Shown here piece by piece: positions 33,917 through 45,370 of a stretch of DNA of 64,000 nucleotides. How positions within the stretch are numbered: the first letter of the stretch is position 1; every line of letters begins with the position of its first letter. The notes beneath the pieces were generated by a model, which was given only the letters and a program-made list of their open reading frames with translations, was not told where the DNA came from and searched no databases. A program made the translations under genes and the position numbers. Source of the DNA: Halocaridina rubra (taxonomy: Eukaryota; Arthropoda; Malacostraca; Decapoda; Atyidae); assembly GCA_037179515.1 (NCBI GenBank), contig JAXCGZ010022678.1, positions 43,501 through 107,500 on the forward strand. Reading direction: 5' to 3'.

Positions 33917-35380
33917 GTTTGTTTCATAAACAGTCAATAATGAAGTGCCAAAACAACCACAAAAAAAAAACAAATCTCTACAATGCAGTAGTAGAAAAAA
34001 AAATGAAAGAACCACACAACACCAAGGAGAAAAAAAAAAATTCAACACCACAGTTCAAACTTAAACGTAAAAGTGATCTCAAAACCTCACCCTAAAAGTG
34101 ACTCAAAATTCAATCAAGTGCAACAGCAGCAAAATATTGCAAAACAGTGCATGAAACACTGGCAATACAGAATGGCAGTCGTGCCTGCTTAACAGCAATA
34201 CGTGGCAGTACCTGCGGTAATCGTGCAAATGAAAGGAATGAGCAACACAATCAAATGCAACAGCAACAAAATGTTGCAAGACAGTGCATGAAACACTGGT
34301 AGTACAGAATGGCAGTCGTGCCTGCTTAGCAGCAATATGTGGCAGTACCTGTGGTTATTGTGCAAATGAAAGGAATGAGTAACACAATCAAGTGCAACAG
34401 CAACAAAATGTTGCAAAACAGTGCATGAAACACTGGTAATACAGAATGGCAGTCGTGCCTGCTTAACAGCAATATGTGGCAGTACCTGCGGTTATGGTGC
34501 AAATGAAAGGAATGAGCAATAACGAATTTTACCGACTAGCACCCAGTGCCTGAGAGTACAAACAAGTACAGTATAGCGGTTGTGTCTGCGTATGAGCGCG
34601 TATATGGCAGTACCCACAAATAAAATGTCGTATGTAATACGAACAAGTACAGTATAGTGGTCGTGCCTGCGTATGAGCGCGTATATGGCAGTACCCACAA
34701 ATAAAATGTCGTAAGTAAAATTCTGGAGTGTTACTAAAAGGGCACAGATCCTATGCAAAATACACCAACGATAAGCTAACAGCTTACTAGGCAGCCAGAT
34801 TACACATTTCTACTAGTAATGAGAAAATTTATTTTCAAGTGACAACTCAGACACATGAAAGGCTTAGCCTAGGCTCGATAAATGACACCAAAATTTTTCT
34901 TCCAATCTATGAGCAGTCAATGCTTGAATATAAAACACAATTATAAGCAAAAATACTTAATATGCTTTCTCCCAATTCCTAAATCCCAAGGAAATATAAA
35001 CAATTCCTAACAAGTATCACCCTTTAACGGATATATAAAACACGAATGCTTTAAAACTCAATCTTATCATGCAAATAAATGAAATTTTAAATAACACGTC
35101 TTCTCGTCATGCAAAATTTCTTAAGTCTGTTACCACATAATCTCATGTAGATTTCCTGAAATATTGTTTACCACATGGGAAACAAGAAAATATTAGTTAC
35201 CATAATTAATATTGAAAATAAAGAAAAATTTCTTATCCACAATGTCTCTAGCGCGAAAATTTTCGTGTGCAGCCTAAGATATCATTCATTTCAATAATCG
35301 AGCCGATGGTAATCGGGTTTCATGTGCAATGTTAAAAAGCAAAATAAAAATAAATTTATAAAATCAGTCTGTCTGTTCGG
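33917..35380 (-). other. Gypsy-A leader with tandem repeats
   Basis: A noncoding leader between the primer-binding site and gag. It has three diverged copies of a unit of about 123 bp (34120-34510) and two copies of the 81-bp unit (about 34555-34725). The related Gypsy-B leader has about two and four copies respectively. Confidence 0.8.
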
Positions 35381-35398
35381 GTCCCTGTTCGGGCGCCA
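35381..35398 (-). promoter_or_regulatory. Gypsy-A primer-binding site (tRNA-Lys)
   Basis: On the minus strand it reads TGGCGCCCGAACAGGGAC, complementary to the 3' end of tRNA-Lys, 4 bp inside the 5' LTR end (35403). Confidence 0.92.
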
Positions 35399-37035
35399 AT
35401 CTTGTTGGGGGTTAGGATGGTAGAGTGTTGTTAAGATTCTGTTTTACTAAGGGGACTCAAAGTACCGAGCTCGGTTAAGAGCTCACAAACAGACAGGACA
35501 GATATTTGTACTTGAACACCCCATCTCTATTACCATTAGTCGGTTAAATGAAACTCAGAATTCAACTTTCTTTTAATTTTGGAAATGCAATGACATTAAA
35601 AGAATTGAATTTTCTCAAATTAAATTTTATGAAATGCTGCCTCGAATCCCGGAGGTGGTGAGCACGATTTCGTTTCCCGGCACCACGGACGTATGCCAAG
35701 ACTTTGGCCTCAACTCGATGATTACCTCTGTCACACAGGCAGAGTAGAATACAGGACACTGCAATTTCAGAAACAGAAATGACACACTGTTTATAATGGG
35801 AAACTGAAAGCATGAGCACACATATAATGAGTTTCCAATGTCATTCTACTGGATAAAATATATTGGTTATTCACAGCTAACCAGAAATATTTATGCTGCC
35901 AAAATAGCATACAAAACCATTAATTCTTTACTGGTTTTAAAGGAAAACAGTATATTCACAATAAATGTAGAATAAGCAAGACAAATACAGTACTGTATGT
36001 ATTCCTTAAATTGTGGGCAACCACAAAAGTTGCAATGCTTATTACTGATTTGCAATTAATATGGTAAAACACTCTATTTAGGATAAAGGAAGAATCTACG
36101 AGATAAATACAGTATTCATTCACTTTTGGTTATCAAGAACTTTGCAATGAAAAAAAGGGTGCAAAACCACCTTTTGAGGTATTTGCAACTTATAACTCAA
36201 AACACTTTATCCCCAACATATGAAGAATTAGCAAGATAAATACAGTATGCATTCATTAAATTGTGGTTAACAGGAAATATTTGCAAAGCCAACAGGGTAA
36301 AATTACCTTTTAATTATTTGCAGTATATATCATAAAACACTTTAGCTAAATGAGTAATTATTTTCAATTTGTGTAGCAAATAGCTTTATTGACGAGTTTT
36401 TGACGTAAAACACTTTATTTACGATGATAGAAAGAGGTGAAATGAAATTAGAATTTATTAGGAAAAGAGATAGATTTTTACGGGCTCATAACCAGTCTTC
36501 AGAGGATGAGATTTTCGTTTATCACATTCAATGAAAAGAAACTTCTTAGCAATGTAAATCAGCTGTAATTTACAGGTTAAGGAATTAACTTTGGCATGTG
36601 AGATTCCAGTTTGGTAATCTACAAAACTTCGTGTGTATGGGAATGGAATCTGAGAATAAAAATCCGTAAGATTTAGCCAGTAACGAATGTAACTAATTCT
36701 CGAAAATAAACCAATTTGCTTGACCCACGAGCTTTACCATACACTATCCCTCACCTTGTTGTGCTAGATGAATTCCTGTGAAGATGCCACGTAAATAAGG
36801 TTTGAAATAAACTTAGACTGCTCAGGCGAGATGTTGTCTCTTCAAAGTTTCGAGCGCCAAAAGAAAGGGCGTCTCATTGTCCCTCCTGGTGAGTTCATCT
36901 GTAGGATACATTTTCTAGAGCAGTAACTGGCTCTGATATAATTTAAGGACTATTTTAGTGGTGGTCCCTGGCAGGCAATTATAGCAGAGATGCAAGGGAG
37001 AGACAGTATTTTTAGGTGCAACAAGTGGAAGCAAA

Positions 37036-39014
37036 TGTGACAGAGTGTTTCGCTCAATGTCAACAGAGGCTGTTAGATGCCTTAACAAATAAATTAGTAA
37101 CATAACTGTTATTTTCTAACTAAAAAAATTAATTCCCTTTAACATAACTGTTATTTTCTAACTAATAAAATAATTCCCACTTCTTGACTTTCGCAGATTA
37201 TGATTATTTGCAATTTGTATTTTAGCTTATAGCTAATTGTAAAAATAGCTTATTTACTCTTCTTGTACGTGTAGAAGTATAGCCCCAATATAAAGGCTGC
37301 TCCTATTTTTCTGTCTGTAACGAGCCAAGAAAATTAAGAAAAGAATAACCAGTAACCTAACTTTTCATTATTATTCTCGTTTTATTTTATTTGCTTCCAC
37401 TTGTTGCACCTAAAAATACTGTCTCTCCCTTGCATCTCTGCTATAATTGCCTGCCAGGGACCACCACTAAAATAGTCCTTAAAATGAAATCAGAGCCAAT
37501 TACTGCTCTAGGAATGTCTCCTACAGATGACGTCACGAAGCACAACGAGGAGACGCTCTCTTTTGGCGCCGAGACTGCCCAGAGGCAACATCTCGCCTGG
37601 GTAGTCCAAGTTTATTTTCAAATTCCAATTACGTGGCATCTTCACAGGAATTCATCTAGCACAACAAGGAATTCATCTAGCACAACAAGGTGAGGGATAG
37701 TGTATGGTAAAGCTCGTGGGTCAAGCAAATTGGTTTATTTTCGAGAATTAGTTACATTCGTTACTGGATAAATCTTATGGATTTCTATTCTCAGATTCCA
37801 TTCCCAGTCACACGAAATTTTGTAGATTACCACACTGGAATCTCACATGCCAAAGTTAATTCCTTAACCTGTAAATTACAGCTGATATATATTGCTGAGA
37901 AGTTTCTTTTCACTGAATGTGATAAACGAAAATCTCATCCTCTGAAGACTAGTTATGAGCCCGTAAAAATCTATCTCTCTTCCTAATAAATTCTAATTTC
38001 ATTTCACCCCTTTCTATCATCGTAAATAAAGTGTTTTTACTTCAAAAACTCGTCAATAAAGCTATTTGCCAAAAAGCCAAATTGCAAATATTCAAAAGGT
38101 AATTTTTCCCAGTTGGCTATGCAAATATTTCTTGTTAACCACAATTTAATGAATGCATACCGTATTTATCTTGCTAATTCTTCATATGTTGGGGATAAAG
38201 TGTTTTGAGTTATAAGTTGCAAATACCTCAAAAGGTGGTTTTGCACCCTTTTTTTTATTGCAAAGTTCTTGATAACTAAAAGTGAATGAATACTGTATTT
38301 ATCTCGTAGATTCTTCCTTTACCCTAAATAGAGTGTTTTACCATATTAATTGCATATCAGTAATAAGCATTGCAACTTTTGTGGTTGCCCACAATTTAAG
38401 GAATACATACAGTACTGTATTTGTCTTGCTTATTCTTCATTTATTGTGAATATATTATTTTCTTTAAAACCAGTAAAGAATTAATGTTTTGTATGCTATT
38501 ATGGTAGCATAAATATTTCTGGTTAGCTGTGAATAACCTATATATATTCATCCAGTAGAATGACATTGGAAACTCATTATATGTGTGCTCATGCTTTCAG
38601 TTTCCCATTATAAACAGTGTGTCATTTCTGTTTCTGAAATTGCAGTGTCCTGTATTCTACTCTGCCTGTGTGACAGAGGTAATCATCGAGTTGAGGCCAA
38701 AGTCTTGGCATACGTCCGTGGTGCCGGGAAACGAACTCATACTCACCTCCTCCGGGATTCGAGGCAGCATTTCATAAAATTTAATTTGAGAAATTTAATT
38801 CAATTCTTTTAATGTCATTGCATTTCCAAAATTAAAAGAAAGTTGAATTCTGAGTTTCATTTAACCGACTAATGGTAATAAAAATGGGGTGTTCAAGTAC
38901 AAATATCTGTCCTGTCTGTTTGTGAGCTCTTAACCGAGCTCGGTACTTTGAGTCCCCTTAGTAAAACAGAATCTTAACAACACTCTAGCATCATTCTGTA
39001 AAACCCCCCCCACA
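37036..39014 (+). repeat. Gypsy-B 5' LTR
   Basis: It starts TGTGACAGAGTG and ends with a C run plus ACA. It matches the 3' LTR along its whole length and the solo LTR at 9783-11758. Confidence 0.96.
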
Positions 39015-39018
39015 TATT

Positions 39019-39036
39019 TGGCGCCCGAACAGGGAC
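39019..39036 (+). promoter_or_regulatory. Gypsy-B primer-binding site (tRNA-Lys)
   Basis: TGGCGCCCGAACAGGGAC lies 4 bp after the 5' LTR. It is fully complementary to the 18-nt 3' end of the tRNA-Lys that also primes several retroviruses. Minus-strand DNA synthesis would start here. Confidence 0.95.
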
Positions 39037-39700
39037 TCGAACAGACAGACTGATTTTATAAATTTATTTTTATTTTGCTTTTTAACATTGCACATGAAAC
39101 CCGATTACCATTGGCTCGATTATTGAAATGAATGAATTATAAGCTGCACACGAAAATTTTCGCGCTCGAGCGTTGCGGATAAGAAATTTTTCTTTGTTTT
39201 CAATATTGATTATGGTAACTAATATTTTCTTGTTTCCCATGTGGTAAACAATATATCAGGAAATCTACATGAGATTATGTGGTAACAGACTTTAGAAATT
39301 TTGCATGACGAGAAGACGTGTTATATAAAATTTCATTTATTTGCGTGATAAGATTGAGTTTTAAAGCATTCGTGTTTTATATATCCGTTAAAGGGTGATA
39401 CTTGTTAGGAATTGTTTATATTTCCTTGGAATTAGGAATTGGGAGAAAGCATATTAAGTATTTTTGCTTATAATTGTGTTTTATATTCAAGCATTGACTG
39501 CTTATAGATTGGAAGAAAAACTTTGGTGTCATTTATCGAGCCTAGGCTAAGCCTTTCATGTGTCTGAGTTGTCACATGAAAATAAATTTTCTCATTACTA
39601 GTAGAAATGTGTAATCTGGCTGCCTAGTAAGCTGTTAGCTTATCGTTGGTGTATTTTGCATAGGATCTGTGCCCTTTTGGTAACACTCCAGAATTTTACT

Positions 39701-40024
39701 TACGACATTTTATTTGTGGGTACTGCCATATACGCGCTCATACGCAGGCACGACCGCGATACTGTACTTGTTCGTATTACTTACGACATTTTATTTGTGG
39801 GTACTGCCATATACGCGCTCATACGCAGGCACGACCGCGATACTGTACTTGTTCGTATTACTTACGACATTTTATTTGTGGGTACTGCCATATACGCGCT
39901 CATACGCAGGCACGACCGCGATACTGTACTTGTTCGTATTACTTACGACATTTTATTTGTGGGTACTGCCATATATGCGCTCATACGCAGGCACGACCGC
40001 TATACTGTACTTGATTGTACTCTC
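39701..40024 (+). repeat. 81-bp tandem repeat in the Gypsy-B leader (four units)
   Basis: Units start at 39701, 39782, 39863 and 39944. The first three are almost identical and the fourth is diverged. Gypsy-A has two units. Since 81 is a multiple of three, the repeat creates a long periodic open frame that is not a gene. Confidence 0.95.
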
Positions 40025-40084
40025 AGGCACTGGGTGCTAGTCGGTAAAATTCGTTGTTACTCATTCCTTTCATTTGCACCATAA

Positions 40085-40330
40085 CCGCAGGTACTGCCAC
40101 GTATTGCTGTTAAGCAGGCACGACTGCCATTCTGTATTACCAGTGTTTCATACACTGTTTTGCAACATATTGTTGCTGTTGCACTTGATTGTGTTGCTCA
40201 TTCCTTTCATTTGCACAATAACCGCAGGTACTGCCACATATTGCTGTTAAGCAGGCACGACTGCCATTCCGTACTACCAGTGTTTCATGCACTGTTTTGC
40301 AACATTTTGCTGCTGTTGCACTTGATTGAA
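40085..40330 (+). repeat. about 123-bp tandem repeat in the Gypsy-B leader
   Basis: Two copies of a unit starting near ccgcaggtactgccac and ending in tttgcaacat...gctgttgcacttgattg. Three copies are in the Gypsy-A leader (34120-34510). Confidence 0.85.
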
Positions 40331-40495
40331 TTTTGAGTCACTTTTATGGTGAGATTTTGAGATCACTTTTACGTTCAAGTTTGAACTGTGGTGTTGTGTG
40401 GTTCTTTCATTTTTTTTTCTACTGCTGTATTGTAGAGATTTGTTTTTCTGTGTGGTTGTTTTGGCACTTCGTTATTGACTGTTTAGGAAACCACC

Positions 40496-43400
40496 ATGGC
40501 AACCAGGCAGGCACAGGAAACAAACATGGAAACCATCCAAACATTCGATGAGGAGCGTTACATAGACACAATGATTGCTAGGGGTGAGAGATACGGTCTT
40601 TCCCCAGAGAAGAAGCTCTACGAATGGGCTCATGAGAAGATGGTTGAACGCCGAGATAAGCTGGAGGCACAAGCACGTGAGGAGGCACAAGCAAAACGTG
40701 AGGAGGCACAAGCACGTGAGGAGGCACAAGCAAAACGTGAGGAGGCACAAGCACAACGTGAGGAGGCACAAGCACAACGTGAGGAAGCAAAAGCACAACG
40801 TGAGGAGGCACAAGCACAACGTGAACATGAGCTTGCGCTTGCTCGGCTTCAAGCGGGAATCCCAGACAGTGGTCTTTCAACCGGAAATGGGAACCAGCCT
40901 CGGGAGAGGCCCTCCCCAATACCAAAGTACGAGGACGACGGCGGGCAACCGCTTGATTCTTACATCCGCTCTTTCGAAAGTCTTGCGGCAGTTAACGAAG
41001 GCACAGAGTTTGAGAAGAGTCGTTGGCTGCTAACCTCCATGCCACCCCGTCTGCTCTCCCTGGTCAGTGAACTCGACCAAATGCAACTGAGGGACTATGA
41101 GAAAGTTAAAAGCACACTCCTGGCCTCACAGAACCTTTCACCAGCTGAGTGTCGTGCTAGGTATCTTTCTGCTTTCCCATTGAAGGAGGAGAACTGTAGT
41201 ACCTTTGGCAAACGCAAGGCTCGCCTCTTTAATGATTGGTTACGGGTTGCAAAGTGTCCTCGTGAGAAGTTGTATGCGTTCTTGATGTTTGATGCAATTG
41301 CCAATGAACTTCCTCCAGATGTTGTTGCATATGTAAGGACTCAGCTTAAGGATGAGATCGACTACGAGAAAAGTCTAGCTGCTGTGGACGAGTACCTCCA
41401 GCACAACCAGCCCGGAGTACGCCTCTGTGATGTTTTGAGGGCAAGGAGGGCCGATTCCAAGGTTCGTCCTCAGAGTTGTATCTCCCCCGCAGCAAGCCAT
41501 GATTCTCACCGGAAAGGAGATCATAGGAACGGGAAGCACAAGGGCCCCTCGCAGAACTCACATCGTCCAGCACATCTTCCTTACACTCCAAAGCCTTATT
41601 ACGGCAATGCACCCACACTCAAGAAGGATAACTCAGTAAGAACTAAGCCTCAGCAGTTCAGAGGCAAAGGCCGTTACTCTGCTCCTCCTTCCCAGGGTTT
41701 TCAGCAAAACTCTAAGAGCCACCACGCTCCCTCACACAGCGGCGGCCCACAAAGCCGTCCGGCCACGCACATGGCCCATGCTGTAGAAATAAGGCCAGAA
41801 AGGGCCACTGGGGATAACGCCGAGGAACCTACGTACAAACTTGCCAATGTGGAACTCACCGAATGGGGTAATCCGCAGGTGATCCCAAAATGTCTAGGAA
41901 CTATAAATGGTGTGGAAGTTGAGATAGCCCTCGACACAGGGGCCAATGGCATATTTGTTGACGAGAGATTCGTCAGGGATGAAGATTATACCGGCGAAGT
42001 CGTTCGTGTGCGGGTTGCTGAAGGAACACCCCAAATACGACGCTGCTGTGTCATTAACCTGGATTGTAAATACTACAAGGGAAAAGCCCCAGCTGTGGCA
42101 ATGATTGAGCTTATGTACCCTGTCTTGATGGGTCGTGCACTGAACCTAGTTCCTACTTTCCAGGCCGACCTCTACCATAAGGACATTTCTCGTTATAACT
42201 TCCCTCAGGGGAAGTCACATGAAGCCATTTCAGCAGCAACTCCTGGCATCGATGCCAAGAATATGGACGATTCTCCGACTGACTCCGTTGAGTCTGCTGC
42301 AGTCAGTACACGTAATGTGGAACGCGGAGAGTTTCCCCCTCCTTTACCAGATGATGCACCTCTAGAGCCATTGAAGTCCCGTCCAGACTTTGCCAAATTG
42401 CAGCAAGACTGCCCCAGCCTCAAACGCTGGATGCAGCAGGCCACCGAGGGAAGGACCTTCACAGTGAGAGGAGGAGGCCAGATCACTTATGCCCTTGAAG
42501 ATGGAGTACTTCGTAGGCATGTGACTAAAGGTGGCCACACCTTTAAACAGTTGGTGGTGCCCGCTTCGTTGCGCCGCCAGGCTATGTATGTGGCACACCA
42601 TTTACCTCTGAGTGGACACAGAGGCAAAGCAAAAACTCGGCATGTCCTTCAGAAGGCTTTTGCATGGCCAAACATGTACACCGAGGTAGACAGATATGTA
42701 GGCTCCTGCCCTGTCTGTCAATCCACCTCAACGGCACCAGTACCGAAAGTTCCCATGGGGATAACTAAGCTCTCAATGGAGCCAATTTCCAATGTCGCTG
42801 TTGACATACTAGGTCCTATTAATCCAACTTTGTCCACGGGGAAACAATTCCTCCTGGTATATGCTGACCTGGCAACAAGGTACCCAGATGCAGTGCCACT
42901 GTCTTCTATCACAACTGAAGCAGTCGCTCAAGCCCTATTTGAAATGTGCTCCAGGGTTGGCTTTCCTGAGCAGGTCACTTCTGACAATGGAAGTCAGTTT
43001 ACAAGTAGGCACTTTGAGGCTTTCTGTAACCTTTTAGAAATCAAGCACATTCGTACGAGTGTCTATCATGCCCAATCAAATGGAGCATGCGAACGCTATA
43101 ACGGGACATTGAAGCGATGTTTGCGCAAGCTAGTGATAGATATGCCTAGGCAGTGGGACAAGTACGTCCCTGCTGCACTTTTCTCCTTCAGAGACACGCC
43201 CCACGACACTACTGGATACTCGCCTTTCGAGATGATTTATGGTCATAAGGTCAGAGGCCCAGTAGAATTCTTGGCAGAATGTTGGGATTCACCTACCATC
43301 GAAGATGACGATAGGGACGTTCATGAGTATATTTTGAAGTTTTCGTCTCACCTCAAAAAGGCATGGAAAACTGCACAATTAGCCATTAAGGGTCACCAGC

Positions 43401-45370
43401 AGACTGCCAAGCTCCTCTTTGACAAGCGTGCGCGGCGTCGTGCCCTGACACCCGGAGATCGAGCTCTGTTACTTCTTCCAACAGATACCCGCAAGCTAAT
43501 GCTACGCTGGAAAGGACCGTACACTGTGGTACACCGGGTGACCCCTGACAATTATGTGCTAAATGTTGATGGCATTAACCGGAAATACCACATTAACCAG
43601 CTGAAGCTTTATTGTGAGGACCCGGAGGCCCACAGGGATCCTGCGCTGGCGCTCCCAGCAACCCCTATAGATGCCTCAAGCATCAACAGAACCTCCGAGG
43701 CTGCAGCAACACAGGTGCTCCATTATAGCCACCCCTTACTTCCTATATTGGAATACTCCACCCTTGCAGTGGAGACAGACTTACGGGAGTGGAGTTTTTC
43801 TGAAGAAGCCCCTCTGGCCGCAGCCACCGCCCTTGCAATTGAAGACATAAGCTTAGCTTTTGATGATGGTAAGGATCCTGCCATTCCCACACACCGAAAA
43901 GAAAGTGTGAGTAATTGTATTATTAACTCCAGACTGCAACCGAGTCAACGGGAACAGCTGAACAAGCTATTTGAGGACTATGAGAACGTCTTCAACGACC
44001 TCCCAGGCATTACCACTACCCTTGAGCATCATGTCAGACTGACTGACCCAGAGCCATTTCGGCATTCCTATGGTCTTCCCCACCAGCTGTCCTTACGGCT
44101 GAAGGAAGATCTTGACACTTGGGTCCGCCTCGGAATAGTTGAAAAGAGCATTTCGCCTTGGTGTTCGCCGTTACTGGCAGTGCGTAAGCGAGATGGCAGT
44201 CACAGGTTCTGCCTTGACTGTCGTAAGCTTAACTCCCGTACCATCTTTGATGGAGAGCCCATTGCTGACGCCGAGCATATTTTCTCGTTGCTTTCTCAAG
44301 CCCGTTACCTGTCCAAGTTGGATCTGGCCAGTGGATTTTGGCAAGTCCCGTTGAGCGAGACTACCAAGCCTCTTACAGCTTTTTCCACAAGATATGGTCT
44401 ATATCAGTTCAGGGTCATGCCTTTTGGTATGGTAAATGCCCCTGGCTGCTTCAGCAGACTCATGAGGATAGTACTACAGGATCTCGACAATGTTTCATGC
44501 TTTATAGACGACATCCTGGTGCATTCTCAGGATTGGTCATCGCACCTCGAGACTCTCCGCAGAGTTCTCACTCGTCTGAACCAGCATGGACTTCACTTAA
44601 AGCCTTCCAAATGTGAGATTGGTTTCACACAATTGCAGTATCTCGGCCACGTGGTTGGAGAAGGAGTTATGTCCCCTATACATGACAGGGTACAAGCTAT
44701 TAAGGATATGGAGAAACCTGCTACTGTCACTCAACTGAGATCATTCCTGGGTAGTGTCGGCTACTACCAACGGTTCATTCCACACTTTAATACTATCGCT
44801 GCCCCTTTGCAGCAACTGACCTCCTCGAAGCAAAGTAAATCCTCCCCTGTCAAATGGACAGATGAAGCGGAGAGAGCATTTTTCAAGCTCCGAGAAGCAT
44901 TGGCAGGTGAGCCAGTATTACAACTGGTAAACCCTGATTTTCCATTTATCTTGCAGACCGACGCCTCAGACGAAGGCCTGGGTGCCGTGCTCTTGCAAGC
45001 CCGATCAGACAACTCAGCAGAAGTAGCTCCAGTGCGATATGCAAGCCGCAGGCTTCGCCCTGCAGAGCGAAATTACTCCACTGTGGAGAAGGAAGCTCTA
45101 GCTGCATATTGGGCCATAAAGAAATTTGAAGTCCATCTGTATGGCCAACATTTTACACTGAGAACCGACCACCGACCTCTCCTATATTTACAGACTGCAG
45201 ACAAGCTAAATCCTCGTCTGAAAAGGTGGGCACTTTACCTGAATCTTTTCAAATTCACTGCCCAACATGTTCATGGCAAGGACAATGACCTTGCTGATCT
45301 ACTAAGTCGACGGTCGTTACCCTCAAATGAGGAAGCTGGTGCTGTTAGCCTAAATTTGGCTAGTCAGTAA
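40496..45370 (+). CDS. gag-pol: Gypsy-B Gag-Pol polyprotein (Gag-PR-INT-RT-RNase H)
   Basis: A single 1624-codon frame whose ATG has a strong Kozak context (accaccATGg). Residues 1-440: Gag, with an acidic/basic repeat of REEAQAQ type (about 60-110), a capsid-like helical domain (about 140-320) and a basic tail without a CCHC knuckle. Protease DTG at about 480. Integrase zinc finger with CPVC at 738-741 and core D770, D830, E866 (D-x59-D-x35-E), then a GPY/F module near 1003-1045. RT LDLASGFWQV (D1276) and FIDD (D1338, D1339). RNase H D1489, E1531, D1558. All catalytic residues are present and there are no stops. Gag and Pol are fused without a frameshift site, so a protease must separate them. 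It makes cDNA in cytoplasmic particles and inserts it in the nucleus. Integrase before RT is the Gmr1-like order. Confidence 0.96.
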   Translation: MATRQAQETNMETIQTFDEERYIDTMIARGERYGLSPEKKLYEWAHEKMVERRDKLEAQAREEAQAKREEAQAREEAQAKREEAQAQREEAQAQREEAKAQREEAQAQREHELALARLQAGIPDSGLSTGNGNQPRERPSPIPKYEDDGGQPLDSYIRSFESLAAVNEGTEFEKSRWLLTSMPPRLLSLVSELDQMQLRDYEKVKSTLLASQNLSPAECRARYLSAFPLKEENCSTFGKRKARLFNDWLRVAKCPREKLYAFLMFDAIANELPPDVVAYVRTQLKDEIDYEKSLAAVDEYLQHNQPGVRLCDVLRARRADSKVRPQSCISPAASHDSHRKGDHRNGKHKGPSQNSHRPAHLPYTPKPYYGNAPTLKKDNSVRTKPQQFRGKGRYSAPPSQGFQQNSKSHHAPSHSGGPQSRPATHMAHAVEIRPERATGDNAEEPTYKLANVELTEWGNPQVIPKCLGTINGVEVEIALDTGANGIFVDERFVRDEDYTGEVVRVRVAEGTPQIRRCCVINLDCKYYKGKAPAVAMIELMYPVLMGRALNLVPTFQADLYHKDISRYNFPQGKSHEAISAATPGIDAKNMDDSPTDSVESAAVSTRNVERGEFPPPLPDDAPLEPLKSRPDFAKLQQDCPSLKRWMQQATEGRTFTVRGGGQITYALEDGVLRRHVTKGGHTFKQLVVPASLRRQAMYVAHHLPLSGHRGKAKTRHVLQKAFAWPNMYTEVDRYVGSCPVCQSTSTAPVPKVPMGITKLSMEPISNVAVDILGPINPTLSTGKQFLLVYADLATRYPDAVPLSSITTEAVAQALFEMCSRVGFPEQVTSDNGSQFTSRHFEAFCNLLEIKHIRTSVYHAQSNGACERYNGTLKRCLRKLVIDMPRQWDKYVPAALFSFRDTPHDTTGYSPFEMIYGHKVRGPVEFLAECWDSPTIEDDDRDVHEYILKFSSHLKKAWKTAQLAIKGHQQTAKLLFDKRARRRALTPGDRALLLLPTDTRKLMLRWKGPYTVVHRVTPDNYVLNVDGINRKYHINQLKLYCEDPEAHRDPALALPATPIDASSINRTSEAAATQVLHYSHPLLPILEYSTLAVETDLREWSFSEEAPLAAATALAIEDISLAFDDGKDPAIPTHRKESVSNCIINSRLQPSQREQLNKLFEDYENVFNDLPGITTTLEHHVRLTDPEPFRHSYGLPHQLSLRLKEDLDTWVRLGIVEKSISPWCSPLLAVRKRDGSHRFCLDCRKLNSRTIFDGEPIADAEHIFSLLSQARYLSKLDLASGFWQVPLSETTKPLTAFSTRYGLYQFRVMPFGMVNAPGCFSRLMRIVLQDLDNVSCFIDDILVHSQDWSSHLETLRRVLTRLNQHGLHLKPSKCEIGFTQLQYLGHVVGEGVMSPIHDRVQAIKDMEKPATVTQLRSFLGSVGYYQRFIPHFNTIAAPLQQLTSSKQSKSSPVKWTDEAERAFFKLREALAGEPVLQLVNPDFPFILQTDASDEGLGAVLLQARSDNSAEVAPVRYASRRLRPAERNYSTVEKEALAAYWAIKKFEVHLYGQHFTLRTDHRPLLYLQTADKLNPRLKRWALYLNLFKFTAQHVHGKDNDLADLLSRRSLPSNEEAGAVSLNLASQ
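40670..40815 (+). repeat. charged tandem repeat within Gypsy-B gag
   Basis: Tandem copies of cacaagcaaaacgtgaggagg-like 21-bp and related shorter units encode REEAQAK/REEAQAQ, predicted as a long charged helix. Gypsy-A gag has only about one unit in the same place. Confidence 0.9.

Noticed and set aside
39701..40024. CRISPR-like array
   Set aside because: Units are contiguous with no unique spacers; this is a eukaryotic retrotransposon leader.
39656..40084. 142-codon frame with a 27-residue repeat
   Set aside because: It is produced by an 81-bp noncoding tandem repeat in the Gypsy-B leader; all frames are periodic and no ATG context or domain supports it.
40472..40852. Leucine/cysteine-rich antisense frame
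   Set aside because: It is the shadow of the REEAQAQ repeat of Gypsy-B Gag on the other strand.
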